Positions 15,907-24,732 of a stretch of DNA of 64,000 nt are shown in pieces (position 1 is the first letter of the stretch; the number at the start of each line of letters is the position of its first letter). The notes under the pieces were generated by a model. That model had not been told where the DNA came from and did no database searches. It saw only the letters and a list, made by a program, of their open reading frames with translations. This DNA comes from CAUSKK01 sp963532425 (GTDB taxonomy: Bacteria; Pseudomonadota; Gammaproteobacteria; Cardiobacteriales; Cardiobacteriaceae): NCBI GenBank assembly GCA_963532425.1, contig CAUSKK010000002.1, forward strand, positions 62,001 through 126,000. The letters run 5' to 3'. Made by a program: the position numbers and the translations under genes.

Positions 15907-17727
15907 ATGAGTAGCAACGACATCAACAAAATTCGCAATATCGCCATTGTGGCCCACGTGGACCACGGCAAAACCACCCTGGTGGACCAGCTCTTCAAAC
16001 AGTCCGACACCCTGGCCGAGCGCGCCGAAGTCTCCGAACGGATGATGGATTCCATGGACCTGGAGAAGGAACGCGGCATCACCATTCTGGCCAAGAACAC
16101 CGCCATTCGCTGGCAGGACTACCAAATCAACATCGTAGACACCCCGGGCCACGCCGACTTCGGCGGCGAGGTGGAACGGGTGCTGTCCATGGTGGATTCG
16201 GTGCTGCTGCTGGTGGACGCCTTCGACGGCCCCATGCCGCAGACGCGCTTCGTGACCCAGAAGGCCTTCGCCATGGGCCTGCGCCCCATCGTCGTCATCA
16301 ACAAAGTTGACCGGCCCGGCGCCCGGCCCGACTGGGTGCTGAATGAAACCTTCGAGCTCTTCGACCGGCTCGGCGCCACCGAAGAGCAGCTGGATTTCCC
16401 CATCGTCTACGCCTCCGGCCTCAACGGCTACGCCGGCCCCGAGGCGGACGTTCGCTCCGGCGACATGAGCTTCCTCTTTGAAACCATTGTGAAACACGTG
16501 CCGGCGCCGAAGGTGGACCGGGACGGGCCGCTACAAATGCAGGTTTCTTCCCTCAGCTACGACCAGTTCAAGGGCGTGATGGGCGTGGGCCGCATCAGCC
16601 GGGGCAGCGTCAAAACCAACACGCCGGTGAAAATCGTCGGCCGCGACGGGGCGGTGCGCTCCGGCCGGGTGCTGCAAATCTTTAAATTCCTCGGTCTGGA
16701 GAAGGTGGAAACGGACAGCGCCAGCGCCGGCGACATCATCACCTTCAGCGGCATCGACCCGCTCTTCATCTCCGACACCATCTGCGACCCCAGCCAGGTG
16801 GAAGCGCTGCCCCAGCTGGCCGTGGACGAGCCCACCATGAGCATGACCTTCCAGGTGAACACCTCGCCCTTCGCCGGCCGGGAGGGCAAATTCGTAACCA
16901 GCCGCAACATCAAGGAACGGCTGGAGAAGGAGCTCATTCACAACGTGGCCCTGCGCGTCGAGGAGACCGACGACCCGGATAAATTCAAGGTTTCCGGCCG
17001 GGGCGAATTGCATCTGTCCGTGCTGATTGAAACCATGCGCCGCGAGGGCTTTGAACTGGGCGTGTCCCGGCCCGAGGTTATCTTCAGGGAGGTGGACGGC
17101 GAGTTGCAGGAGCCCTACGAGGAGGTGGTGCTGGACGTGGAGGAGGCCCACCAGGGCGCCGTCATGGAGCGCCTCGGCGAACGCAAGGGCGAACTGCGCA
17201 ATATGGTGCTGGACGGCAAGGGCCGCATCCGCCTGGAATACCTCATTCCCACCCGGGGCCTGATTGGCTTCCAGACCGAATTCATGACCCTGACCTCCGG
17301 CAGCGGCCTGAAATTCCAGCTCTTCGACCACTACGGCCCGTTGAAGGAGGGCGTCGGCAAAAGCCGGCACAATGGCGTGCTGGTGTCGATGGTGGAGGGC
17401 AAGGCCCTGGCCTACTCGCTGTTCAACCTGCAGGAGCGCGGCCGGCTCTTCATCGGCCACGGCGAGCAGGTCTACGAGGGCATGATTATTGGCATTCACA
17501 GCCGCGATAACGATTTGGTCGTCAATCCCATCAAGGCCAAACAGCTGACCAATATCCGCGCCGCCGGCTCCGACGAGAACATCATTCTCACCCCGCCCAT
17601 TCGCAACAGCCTGGAACAGGCGCTGGAGTTCATCGCCGATGATGAGCTGGTGGAGGTAACGCCCAAGTCCATTCGCATCCGCAAAAAACTGCTGAGCGAA
17701 GAGGCCCGCAAAAAGGCCCGCCGCTAG
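15907..17727 (+). CDS. typA: Ribosome-associated GTPase TypA/BipA
   Basis: TypA is an EF-G-like translational GTPase involved in 50S assembly and stress adaptation. The 606-residue protein has the normal length and the G motifs: AHVDHGKTT (G1), DTPGHADFGGE (G3) and NKVDRPGARP (G4), then the beta-barrel domain, EF-G-like domains III and V, and the specific C-terminal domain with PTRGLIGFQTEFMT and the Lys/Arg-rich end. It sits between the aceF terminator and a palindrome tract, so it is probably a single-gene unit. No clear promoter is visible in the 12-base gap after the terminator T-run; a promoter within the terminator DNA or read-through are both possible. Confidence 0.97.
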   Translation: MSSNDINKIRNIAIVAHVDHGKTTLVDQLFKQSDTLAERAEVSERMMDSMDLEKERGITILAKNTAIRWQDYQINIVDTPGHADFGGEVERVLSMVDSVLLLVDAFDGPMPQTRFVTQKAFAMGLRPIVVINKVDRPGARPDWVLNETFELFDRLGATEEQLDFPIVYASGLNGYAGPEADVRSGDMSFLFETIVKHVPAPKVDRDGPLQMQVSSLSYDQFKGVMGVGRISRGSVKTNTPVKIVGRDGAVRSGRVLQIFKFLGLEKVETDSASAGDIITFSGIDPLFISDTICDPSQVEALPQLAVDEPTMSMTFQVNTSPFAGREGKFVTSRNIKERLEKELIHNVALRVEETDDPDKFKVSGRGELHLSVLIETMRREGFELGVSRPEVIFREVDGELQEPYEEVVLDVEEAHQGAVMERLGERKGELRNMVLDGKGRIRLEYLIPTRGLIGFQTEFMTLTSGSGLKFQLFDHYGPLKEGVGKSRHNGVLVSMVEGKALAYSLFNLQERGRLFIGHGEQVYEGMIIGIHSRDNDLVVNPIKAKQLTNIRAAGSDENIILTPPIRNSLEQALEFIADDELVEVTPKSIRIRKKLLSEEARKKARR

Positions 17728-18222
17728 CCAAAACCGAAGCGCTTCAAGCTCCGAAGGAGCGCAGAAGCGCAGCGAGCCACGCAGTGGCGCAGCAACCGCT
17801 TCCTTTATTTCTATTTCTCTAGTCCGAAGCGCTTCGCTGGGAATAACCTTCTCGGAGCGAAGCGCTTCCTTCTCTCCAGCCTTCTGCAACCGAAGCGCTT
17901 CGTTCTAGAACGACACCGAAGCCGGCAGCGGGGACTAGTAATCCAGCGGGAAGCGCTTCCCTTTTTCTGTAGCTGGAAAATCTATCCCTTCAGGCCGAAG
18001 CGCTCCCCCTTTTCCGCCGCCGAAAAATCTAACGGCCGACGACGAAGCGCTTCCCTTAATTTCTATTTCTCCAGTCCGAAGCGCTTCCTTCTCTCCAGCC
18101 TTCTGCAACCGAAGCGCTCCCCTTATTTCTATTTCTCTAGTCCGAAGCGCTTCCCCCCGGCCCCTACTAAATCTCCGCTAACATTAAAAGCCTATGTTTG
18201 AGCTTTTTTATGGAGGTGTTCT
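17728..18222. repeat. Palindrome tract between typA and the two-component genes
   Basis: About eight exact GAAGCGCTTC copies and several GAAGCGCTCC variants lie within about 430 bp. The polarity is opposite to the first tract: flanks are mostly GTCC or CAACC on the left and CCC or CTT on the right. Two spacer families repeat: TTATTTCTATTTCTC at 17804, 18055 and 18124, and CTTCTCTCCAGCCTTCTGCA at 17869 and 18089. Just before the response-regulator SD, AAAAGC and GCTTTT form a weak hairpin. No gene is supported. Confidence 0.82.
17772..17803 (+). repeat. Small hairpin element shared with the pitA 3' region
   Basis: GCGAGCC, a short hairpin (CCAC-GCA-GTGG), then CGCAGCAACCGCTTCC. The same layout recurs at 62475-62508, where the hairpin is CCCCC-AAA-GGGGG. 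Both lie 3' of a plus-strand gene. Confidence 0.55.
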
Positions 18223-18882
18223 ATGCGAATTCTGCTGGTGGAAGACGACCCGATGATTGGCGAAGCGCTGCGGGCCAGCCTCAAGGAGGCGCTCTATACG
18301 GTGGACTGGGTGCACGATGGCCGGCTGGCCGAGGAGGCCCTGTTCACCCAGAACTATGATTTGGTGCTGCTGGATTTGGGCCTGCCGCGCCAGGACGGCC
18401 TCAGCGTGCTGCGCCAGGCGCGCAGTGAGAAGAACATGACCCCCGTCCTGATTATCACCGCCCGCGACGACATCGAAAGCCGGCTGGCCGGCCTCGACGG
18501 CGGCGCCGATGACTATCTGGTCAAACCCTTCGATTTCGCCGAACTCCATGCCCGCATGCGCGCCATTATTCGCCGCCATCTCGGCCAGGAGTCGCTGAAG
18601 CCGTCCAACGGCGTGATTACCCTCGACCCCCAGACCTTTCAGGCCGAGGTGGCCGGCGAGCAAATCCCCCTGACCAACAAGGAATTTCTGCTGCTGCAGG
18701 CGCTGGTCAATCATGCCGGCGTGATTCTGTCCCGGGCCGACCTGGAGGACAAAATCTATGGCTGGGGCAAGGAAATCGAAAGCAACGCCATCGACTTCCT
18801 GATTCACAGCCTGCGCAAGAAAATCGGCCGGGAACACATTAAAAACGTGCGGGGTGTGGGTTGGCTCGTCGCAAAATCCTGA
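18223..18882 (+). CDS. OmpR-family response regulator (QseB/PmrA-like)
   Basis: The 219-residue protein has a receiver domain (acidic pair EDD near residues 7-9, phospho-acceptor Asp 51 in LLDLGLP, TAR near 84 and Lys in VKPFD near 104) and a C-terminal winged-helix DNA-binding domain (NKEFLLLQALVNHAG, IDFLIHSLRKKIG, VRGVGWLV). It resembles QseB/PmrA most. GGAGGT precedes the start. The histidine kinase gene overlaps its 3' end, so the pair is co-translated. The signal and target genes cannot be told from sequence. Confidence 0.92.
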   Translation: MRILLVEDDPMIGEALRASLKEALYTVDWVHDGRLAEEALFTQNYDLVLLDLGLPRQDGLSVLRQARSEKNMTPVLIITARDDIESRLAGLDGGADDYLVKPFDFAELHARMRAIIRRHLGQESLKPSNGVITLDPQTFQAEVAGEQIPLTNKEFLLLQALVNHAGVILSRADLEDKIYGWGKEIESNAIDFLIHSLRKKIGREHIKNVRGVGWLVAKS

Positions 18883-20153
18883 ACTCGCTACAGGCGCGGC
18901 TCTCGCTGCTGGCCCTGGCCCTGACGCTGCTCTTCGCCCTGCTCGCCGGCGGCTATGCCTACTGGGACAGCTACCACGAAAGCCACGAGTTCCAGGATGA
19001 TTTGCTGCGCCAGATTTCCCATTTCAGCGAAAACAGCCCCAATCCGGTGGTTCTGGACGACAACAGCGACGCCAAAATCTTTATCCAGTGGGCCGACAGC
19101 CCGCAGAGCCAGCGCCGCCTTGACCTGAAGGCACCGCTGAGCGAGGGCTTTCATCTGGTGCGCGAGGACGACGACAACTATCGGGTTTTCGTGCGCAACA
19201 CCAACCACGGCCAGATGATGGTCATGCAGGAAAACGAGTACCGCGAGGAGCTGGCCGAACAGTCGGCCCGGTCCAGCGCCTGGCCGCTGGTGATACTGTC
19301 GCCGCTGCTGGCCCTGCTCAGCATCTGGGTGGTGCGCCGAACCATGCGGCCGCTGCAGAGCCTGTCGCGCCAGGTGCGGGCGCGCTCGGATTTGGATTTG
19401 ACGCCGCTGCCGGTGGAGGCCCTGCCGGTGGAGGTGCTCACCCTGGTGGAGGCCATCAATCAGCTGCTGCGCCGGGTGGACAGTTCCATCAAACAGCAGA
19501 AGCGCTTCATCGGCGACGCCTCCCACGAGCTGCGCAGTCCGCTGACGGCCCTGTCCCTGCAGCTGGAACGGCTGGAGGCGCTGCCTTTGGGGCCCGAGGC
19601 CACCGCCCTGGTGCAGAGCATCCGCGCCAACGTCCAGCGCAATCGTGCCCTGCTGGAGCAGCTGCTGTCCCTGGCCCGGGCCCAGAACGACGAGGCCAAG
19701 GAGCTGAAAACGGTGGTGGTGCCGCGCATTTTCCGCCAGGTCATCGCCGACCTCTGGCCGCTGGCGGAACGGAAAAACCTTGATATCGGCATGCTGGAGG
19801 ATAGCCGGGGCGCGCTGCTGGCCAATGAGACGGAAATCTATCTGCTCGTCAAAACTCTGGTGGACAACGCCATCAAATATGCCCCCGAGGGCGCCCAGAT
19901 TGATTTGGCCGTACGGGAGACGCCGGGCCGGGTGGTGCTCAGCGTCGAGGACAGCGGCCCGGGCATTCCGGCCGAGGAGCGGACCCGGGTGCTGGAGCCC
20001 TTCTATCGCATTCTCGGCAGCGGCCAGCCGGGTTCCGGCCTCGGCCTGGCCATCGCCCAAACGGTGGCCGGCCACTACCGGGGGGAAATCCGCCTGCTCG
20101 ATGCCGAGAATTTCCCCAGCGGCCTGCGGGTGGAAGTGATTTTTCGCCGCTGA
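18861..20153 (+). CDS. Sensor histidine kinase (QseC-like)
   Basis: This inner-membrane kinase (430 aa) should phosphorylate the adjacent response regulator. Membrane helices lie at about 12-35 and 141-158, enclosing a periplasmic sensor region of about 105 residues rich in Asp/Glu/Asn. A HAMP-like segment follows, then the H-box GDASHELRSPLTA with phospho-acceptor His 222, an N-box (LVDNAIKYAPEGA) and G-boxes (DSGPGIP, GSGLGLAIA). The start appears to be TTG at 18861, overlapping the regulator gene by 22 bases; no ATG fits before the first helix, and a CTG at 18879 is the alternative. One palindrome is read as Lys-Arg-Phe just before the H-box. Confidence 0.9.
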   Translation: MARRKILNSLQARLSLLALALTLLFALLAGGYAYWDSYHESHEFQDDLLRQISHFSENSPNPVVLDDNSDAKIFIQWADSPQSQRRLDLKAPLSEGFHLVREDDDNYRVFVRNTNHGQMMVMQENEYREELAEQSARSSAWPLVILSPLLALLSIWVVRRTMRPLQSLSRQVRARSDLDLTPLPVEALPVEVLTLVEAINQLLRRVDSSIKQQKRFIGDASHELRSPLTALSLQLERLEALPLGPEATALVQSIRANVQRNRALLEQLLSLARAQNDEAKELKTVVVPRIFRQVIADLWPLAERKNLDIGMLEDSRGALLANETEIYLLVKTLVDNAIKYAPEGAQIDLAVRETPGRVVLSVEDSGPGIPAEERTRVLEPFYRILGSGQPGSGLGLAIAQTVAGHYRGEIRLLDAENFPSGLRVEVIFRR

Positions 20154-20161
20154 TTCCCCGA

Positions 20162-20167
20162 TATAAT
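20162..20167 (+). promoter_or_regulatory. Possible -10 element (TATAAT) for the gene at 20200
   Basis: A perfect TATAAT lies just after the kinase stop, about 33 bp before the next start; the -35 region is T-rich but has no good match. Confidence 0.4.
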
Positions 20168-20199
20168 CGGCGCGATTTCTCCCCGCATTTGAGGTAACC

Positions 20200-20736
20200 A
20201 TGACCCCCATTCACTGCCCCGAGCTCTCGCCCCACATCAGCATTCGCGCCATTCTCGGCGAAACCAGCCTGAAGCGGCTCGGGCGGGTCATCGTCTATCT
20301 GCTGCTGGCCCTAGCCGCCATCGTGCTGGCGCGGCGCACGGGCGATCTGGAGGTGATGCGCTGGTCGGCCCTGGCTTTCCTCATTTTTCTGCTGCTCTTC
20401 GTCCAGGAGGCCGACCGCTTCGGCGACTTGATTAACCGCATCCAGCGCTTCCACCAGAACCCGCACTGGGAGTTCGTCGCCATCGAGGTGGGCCCGGGCA
20501 AATATTTTCAGTATCCCCGGCCCTATGGCCGCCTCTTCAGCCTGAAGCGGGCCTGGACGTTTCAGGGCTTTTCCCAGCGCCGCTATCTGCTCGCCCTCAG
20601 CCACGACGATTCCGACGTGGATTTTCTGCCCCTGGACCCGGAGCTGGACCTCTTCCAGGGCATCGACAGCGCCGAAAAACGAATGCTGCGCGAGGTGCTG
20701 GACGATGCCCTCTATGATGCGGTGCCGAAACTCTAG
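20200..20736 (+). CDS. Hypothetical membrane protein with two N-terminal helices, 178 aa
   Basis: Two membrane helices at about 27-43 and 53-68 form a hairpin. The rest (about 110 residues) is soluble, with several aromatic residues (KYFQYPRPYG, KRAWTFQGFSQRRY) and an acidic C-terminal half. The layout resembles small proteins with a membrane-tethered PH-like or DUF domain, but I do not recognise the family. GAGGT precedes the ATG. It follows the kinase gene by 46 bp, with a -10 element in the gap, so it may have its own promoter. A role in the two-component pathway is possible but unsupported. Confidence 0.75.
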   Translation: MTPIHCPELSPHISIRAILGETSLKRLGRVIVYLLLALAAIVLARRTGDLEVMRWSALAFLIFLLLFVQEADRFGDLINRIQRFHQNPHWEFVAIEVGPGKYFQYPRPYGRLFSLKRAWTFQGFSQRRYLLALSHDDSDVDFLPLDPELDLFQGIDSAEKRMLREVLDDALYDAVPKL

Positions 20737-20744
20737 TCATAGTG

Positions 20745-21062
20745 ATGTATCAAATTGAAACTACTGAAATATTTGACAGATGGTTGAACAAATTACGAGA
20801 TAGAGATGCTAAATCCCGGATTATGTTTCGTCTGCAACGAGCGCGTGAAGGTAATTTCGGTGATTACAAAAGCGTTGGCGATGGCGTTAGTGAGATGCGG
20901 CTAAATATGGCCGGTGGTTACCGACTCTATTACACTTTTAAAAATAATCGTCTAATTATTATGTTGGCTGGCGGCGACAAAAGTAGCCAGCAGGATGACA
21001 TTAAAAAAGCGCAAAAACTGCGCAAGGAGTTATTTAACGATGCTGAAAACCCGCCCCTTTGA
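20745..21062 (+). CDS. RelE/ParE-superfamily toxin (HigB-like, HI1419 group)
   Basis: The 105-residue protein fits type II toxin-antitoxin killers of the phage-derived Gp49-like group: IFDRWLNKLRDRDAKSRI, then GDYKSVGDGVSEMRLNMAGGYRLYY and IIMLAGGDKSSQQDDIKKA. The Arg in MRLNMAGGYRLYY and the Gly-Gly-Asp motif are typical of mRNA interferases of this fold. It looks full length. The DNA is clearly richer in A and T than its neighbours, suggesting acquisition by transfer. The ATG at 20745 is preferred over GTG at 20742. The antitoxin gene begins inside its 3' end. Confidence 0.85.
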   Translation: MYQIETTEIFDRWLNKLRDRDAKSRIMFRLQRAREGNFGDYKSVGDGVSEMRLNMAGGYRLYYTFKNNRLIIMLAGGDKSSQQDDIKKAQKLRKELFNDAENPPL

Positions 21063-21225
21063 CCCCTGCAACTATCTGCACGACCCTGCCGATGTCAGCG
21101 CCTATCTGAAGGTTGCCGCCGAGGAGGCCGCCGCTCGCCATGACCTGAATTCCCTGTTGGAGGCCGTCGCCACCGCCCGCCGGGCCCTGGCCCGGCTCGG
21201 CCCGTCGGCCGAATCCGGAAGCTAG
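21040..21225 (+). CDS. Antitoxin of HI1420 type, apparently lacking its C-terminal HTH
   Basis: The 61-residue product starts MLKTRPFDPCNYLHDPADVSAYL, the hallmark N-terminus of the HI1420-type antitoxins that partner this toxin group. Family members usually run to about 90-100 residues and end in an Xre-like helix-turn-helix; here the frame stops after ALARLGPSAESGS, before that motif, right at a split palindrome (GGAAGC-TA-GCGCTTC). Apart from the start, the base composition is much more GC-rich than the toxin gene. Overlap with the toxin is 23 bases. It may still neutralise the toxin but is unlikely to autoregulate through the usual HTH. Confidence 0.75.
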   Translation: MLKTRPFDPCNYLHDPADVSAYLKVAAEEAAARHDLNSLLEAVATARRALARLGPSAESGS

Positions 21226-21247
21226 CGCTTCGCCCTGCGGAAAACCT

Positions 21248-21275
21248 GCCCCTCATTGAGGGGCTTTTCTATTTT
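21248..21275 (+). terminator. Intrinsic terminator of the toxin-antitoxin genes
   Basis: GCCCCTC-ATT-GAGGGGC, a perfect 7-bp stem, then TTTTCTATTTT. Confidence 0.88.
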
Positions 21276-21284
21276 CGGCGGCCA

Positions 21285-21311
21285 CAAAAAAACCCCGCCG
21301 GAGCGGGGTCT
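21285..21311 (-). terminator. Intrinsic terminator of the DUF4198 gene
   Basis: Read on the minus strand, ACCCCGC-TCC-GGCGGGGT with a run of seven T. It faces the plus-strand terminator 10 bp away. Confidence 0.88.
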
Positions 21312-21335
21312 CATCTCATCTCGCGGGATTGGCAA

Positions 21336-22133
21336 CTATTTCTGCAGGGGCAGGGTCAGCGTGGCCTTCCAGGAATGTTCATTGCACTGGGCCTTGTCGC
21401 CCTCGAAATCTTTCTTGGTCTTGGCAAAAATCTTATAGGTGCCGTTGGCCAGCGGAATCAGGTTCACCACGCCCTCCTTGTCGGTGCGGCCGGCGAAGAT
21501 TTGCGGTTCGCGCTCGTCCTTCAGGGCGGCCTCGTCCAGCTTCAGAATTTCATCGGTGGTGGCCGTAACCTCGGCCCCGGCCAGCGGTTCACCCTGGAGC
21601 AGCACCTTGACCGGGAAGAGCTGGCCCTGTTTGAACTCGCTCAGCGGTTTCAGCGGCACAATTTCCAGCGGCTGGCCGATGGGCTTGCTGAAGAAATCGC
21701 CGTCGAAGCCGCCGTCCACAATCACCGGCGCCTTGCCCAGCATCTCATACTGGCCGCAGAACTCGGCGTTGGCCACGGTTTTCAAATCGCCCTGGGACCA
21801 TTTGCCGTCCTTATCTTTAGACCAGAAGGAGGGCTGGTAGACGGCGCTCACCCAGTAGGTGCCCTTTTCCAGCTCGGCTTCGCTGGTGTAGTGGTAGTTT
21901 TCGCCGCTCTGCTTCAGGTCGCTGCTGCCCTTGCTGGAAACCAGCGCCAGGGGTTTGAAAATTTTCAGCCGGTCTTCGGCGATTTTTTCCGGGGCCGGGA
22001 ACTCGTGGCCATAGCCCAAATCCGCTTCCAGCTTCTGGCCGGCGCCCAGGCTGCTGGGGACATTAACCCAGAGCTCGTGGGCCGAAACCAGGCCGCTGCC
22101 CAGCAGCAACAGGGAGGCAAGTGTTTTCCGCAT
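21336..22133 (-). CDS. Periplasmic DUF4198 protein (metal-uptake-associated family)
   Basis: A secreted protein of 265 residues: signal peptide MRKTLASLLLLGSGLVSA followed by HELWVNVPSSL, the conserved His-Glu-Leu-Trp start of DUF4198 (PF10670). Later landmarks are EADLGYGHEFP, a Gly/Phe motif GGFDGDFF and a beta-rich C-terminal half with PLAGAEVTATTD and DKEGVVNLIPLANGTY, resembling carboxypeptidase-regulatory-like repeats. Family members are found next to nickel/cobalt uptake systems (NikK-like), but no metal transporter lies here. The start at 22133 has GGAG 8-11 bases upstream. It follows pheA by 67 bp on the same strand. Confidence 0.85.
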   Translation of the reverse strand: MRKTLASLLLLGSGLVSAHELWVNVPSSLGAGQKLEADLGYGHEFPAPEKIAEDRLKIFKPLALVSSKGSSDLKQSGENYHYTSEAELEKGTYWVSAVYQPSFWSKDKDGKWSQGDLKTVANAEFCGQYEMLGKAPVIVDGGFDGDFFSKPIGQPLEIVPLKPLSEFKQGQLFPVKVLLQGEPLAGAEVTATTDEILKLDEAALKDEREPQIFAGRTDKEGVVNLIPLANGTYKIFAKTKKDFEGDKAQCNEHSWKATLTLPLQK

Positions 22134-22200
22134 TTTCAGTACTCCATTGCTAAGAAATGAAGCGGCCATGTTAGGCCAAATAAAAATGCTTCGCAACAAA

Positions 22201-23295
22201 TCAGTTGCCGGCGATGGGATAGCTGCCCAATATGCGCAGCAGCCGGGCACTGCCGTTCATGGCGGCGAAGAGCTCCTGCATGCGCGGTTCGGCCTGGTGG
22301 CCCTCGATGTCGATGAAGAAGAAATACTCCCAGACCGTCCGTTTGCTCGGCCGCGATTCGATTTTGGTCATGTTGAAACCGAAGCGCTGAATCGGTTCCA
22401 GCAGCTGGTAGAGGGCGCCGGCCTGGTTGGCGGTGGCCACCAGCAGCGAGGTTTTGTCGTGGCCGCTGGGGCCGGTCTGCTGGCGGCCGATGATGAGAAA
22501 GCGGGTGGTGTTGTGGCTCTCATCCTCGATGTTGGCGAAGCGTACCGGCACGCCGTAGAGCTCCGCCGCCATTTTGCCGCCGATGGCCGCCCAGTGCGGG
22601 TGGCCGGCGACGATTTTCACCGCCTCGGCATTGCTGGCCGTGCTGATGAGTTCGGCGCCGGGCAGGTTTTCCGCCAGCCAGCCGCGACACTGGGCCAGGG
22701 ACTGGCTGTGGGAATAGACGGTGGTGATGGTAGCCAAATCGCTGCCGGTGCTGATGAGGTTCTGTTCGACGCGCACCTTCACTTCGCCGCAGATGGACAG
22801 CGGGCTTTGCACGAAGCTATCCAGGGTGTGGGCAATGACGCCCTCGGTGGAATTTTCCACCGGCACCACGCCATAGTGGCAAACGCCGGTTTCCACGGCG
22901 CGGAAGACGTCGGCGATGGAGCGCTTCGGCTGGGTGCGCACCGAGTGGCCAAACTGTTTAAACACCGCCGACTGGGTGAAGGTGCCCTCGGGGCCGAGGT
23001 AGGCGATTTCCAGCGGCAATTCCAGCGCCAGACAGGCGGACATCAGCTCACGGAACAGCCGTTTTACCTCGTCGTTGGCCAGCGGGCCGGGGTTGAGGGC
23101 GGCGACACGTTCCAGCACCTGCCGTTCCCGCTCCGGCCGGTAGTAGATGATTTCCCCGCCGGCATCGGCTTTTTTGACGTGGCCCACCTGCTGGGCGAGG
23201 CGGGCGCGCTGGGCAAACAGGGCGACCAGCTGGGCATCGACGGCGTCAATCTGGGCCCGCAGTTCGGCGAGGCTGGGCAGGGCTTCCTGGGTCAT
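22201..23295 (-). CDS. pheA: Bifunctional chorismate mutase / prephenate dehydratase
   Basis: The P-protein converts chorismate to prephenate and then phenylpyruvate for phenylalanine synthesis. The 364-residue protein shows the AroQ-type mutase helix (LAELRAQIDAVDAQLVALFAQR, residues about 9-30), the dehydratase domain starting at IAYLGPEGTFTQSA with VPVENSTEG, and a C-terminal ACT domain with ESRPSKRTVWEYFFFID, the phenylalanine-binding feedback site. Lengths and motifs are normal. I see no leader-peptide attenuator upstream: the DNA before the start is a palindrome tract. Confidence 0.96.
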   Translation of the reverse strand: MTQEALPSLAELRAQIDAVDAQLVALFAQRARLAQQVGHVKKADAGGEIIYYRPERERQVLERVAALNPGPLANDEVKRLFRELMSACLALELPLEIAYLGPEGTFTQSAVFKQFGHSVRTQPKRSIADVFRAVETGVCHYGVVPVENSTEGVIAHTLDSFVQSPLSICGEVKVRVEQNLISTGSDLATITTVYSHSQSLAQCRGWLAENLPGAELISTASNAEAVKIVAGHPHWAAIGGKMAAELYGVPVRFANIEDESHNTTRFLIIGRQQTGPSGHDKTSLLVATANQAGALYQLLEPIQRFGFNMTKIESRPSKRTVWEYFFFIDIEGHQAEPRMQELFAAMNGSARLLRILGSYPIAGN

Positions 23296-24581
23296 AAAAT
23301 CCTCCGAAAAGGGAAATTATACGAAGACGCCGGCCGGGGTTTGGGGAAGCGCTTCGGCCTGGAACCCCCGGCCGGCCCTAAACCGAAGCGCTTCGGTCTT
23401 GCCCAAAGGGGGGAGCGCTTCTCGCTGGGCCGTTAGGACGAAGCGCTTCAGTCATCGTCAAGCGAACGATTCGGCTCCAATATCGTTTCAGAACGAAGCG
23501 CTTCGGTAGAAATGCCGTGGCGGGAAATAATCCCAGCAGCGGCCAGGAGGGGAAGCGCTTCAGCTTCAAAAAGTCGCCAAAGCGAAGCGCTTCGCCCATC
23601 GAATGTCCAACCCGTTCCAAACCAAAGCGCTTCGGCCTCAGCAATCGGATTTTTCCCCTCGTCCATTGGGCGGCTACCAGAGGGAAGCGCTTCGGCCCCG
23701 GAAAGCTGTTTAGAGGGGAAGCGCTTCGATTGGGCCCGGCCGGACGGTTGGCAGTAGCTTTGTTTCAAAACGAAGCGCTTCGAACTGGAAGCTAACTAAG
23801 GAAGCGCTTTAATCTTGGCCCAGCTGGGGAAATGCCTCGAATAGTCGGAAAGGTGTTCCAGAGGGAAGCGCTTCGACTTGGGAGGTCTTTATTCAGGGGG
23901 AAGCGCTTCGGTGGCCTAGAAAGGAAAACGGGGCGGAAAAGGTGCTCAAGAGGGGAGCGCTTCGTTCTTACCCCGGCTCACTCCGAACCGAAGCGCTTCG
24001 GTTAGGCCTGGCCGGCCGGTTGGCAACGGCAGCTTTGTTCCAGAGCGAAGCGCTTCGGTCTGGAACTCTAAAAGGGGAGCGCTTCATTTGCGGAAGGCTA
24101 GATAGAGCGAAGCGCTTCGGCCTTGCCCCGGCCCGCTCTAAACCAAAGCGCTTCGGTAGAGAAAGCAGCGGCTGGGAATAATCGTGGCGGCGTTGAAAAA
24201 GGAGTAAGTGCTTCCGGCTGGGAAGAGTCTTAGTTGAGAACGAAGCGCTTCGGTGTAAATGCTGTGGCTGGAAATAATCCCAGCGGCGTTAACTTGGGAA
24301 GCCTTTATTTAGGGCGAAGCGCTTCGGTCTTACCCCGATGGTATTTCCAGCGAAGCGCTTCGGTCTTAGCCCCCAAAAGGGGAAGCGCTTCGGCCCCGGA
24401 AGGCTGTTTGGAGGGGGAGCACTTCGTTTGCAGAAGGCTGGAGAGAACGAAGCGCTTCGGTTGGCCTGCCCGGCCGGTCAGCAGCAGTCGGCTTTATTCT
24501 AGAACGAAGCGCTTCGGTCTTGGTCCCCAAAGAGGAAGCGCTTCGCGCCGGCCGCTGCGTGTCGTCGGTGCCACCGGCCAA
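23296..24581. repeat. Palindrome tract upstream of pheA and beyond the prmA terminator
   Basis: About 21 exact GAAGCGCTTC copies plus several variants (AAAGCGCTTC, GGAGCGCTTC) in 1.2 kb, with the same polarity as the first tract (G-run on the left, CGGTC or CGGCC on the right). Repeated spacer themes include AGAACGAAGCGCTTCGGT, AATCCCAGC and GGAAGGCTG. The promoter of pheA must lie in or beside it. Overlapping reading frames are open for over 100 codons but in several registers, and show only EAL/KRF/SAS repeats; no gene is supported. Confidence 0.85.
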
Positions 24582-24607
24582 GAAAAAAACCAGCCCGGGG
24601 GCTGGTT
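24582..24607 (-). terminator. Intrinsic terminator of the dsbD-prmA operon
   Basis: On the minus strand AACCAGCC and GGCTGGTT pair around a C/G loop, followed by six to seven T. It lies about 125 bp beyond the prmA stop. Confidence 0.85.
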
Positions 24608-24732
24608 GGGGATGGGTGGCGGCCGTAGGACGGGCGGGGACGGCGCCGTCCGGGGCAATGATAAAGGCGGCGGCAACGTCAGGGGTTGCGGCGCCGCCGG
24701 TAGCGCTGGGGGTTGTGCAGCCGCCGGCAACG

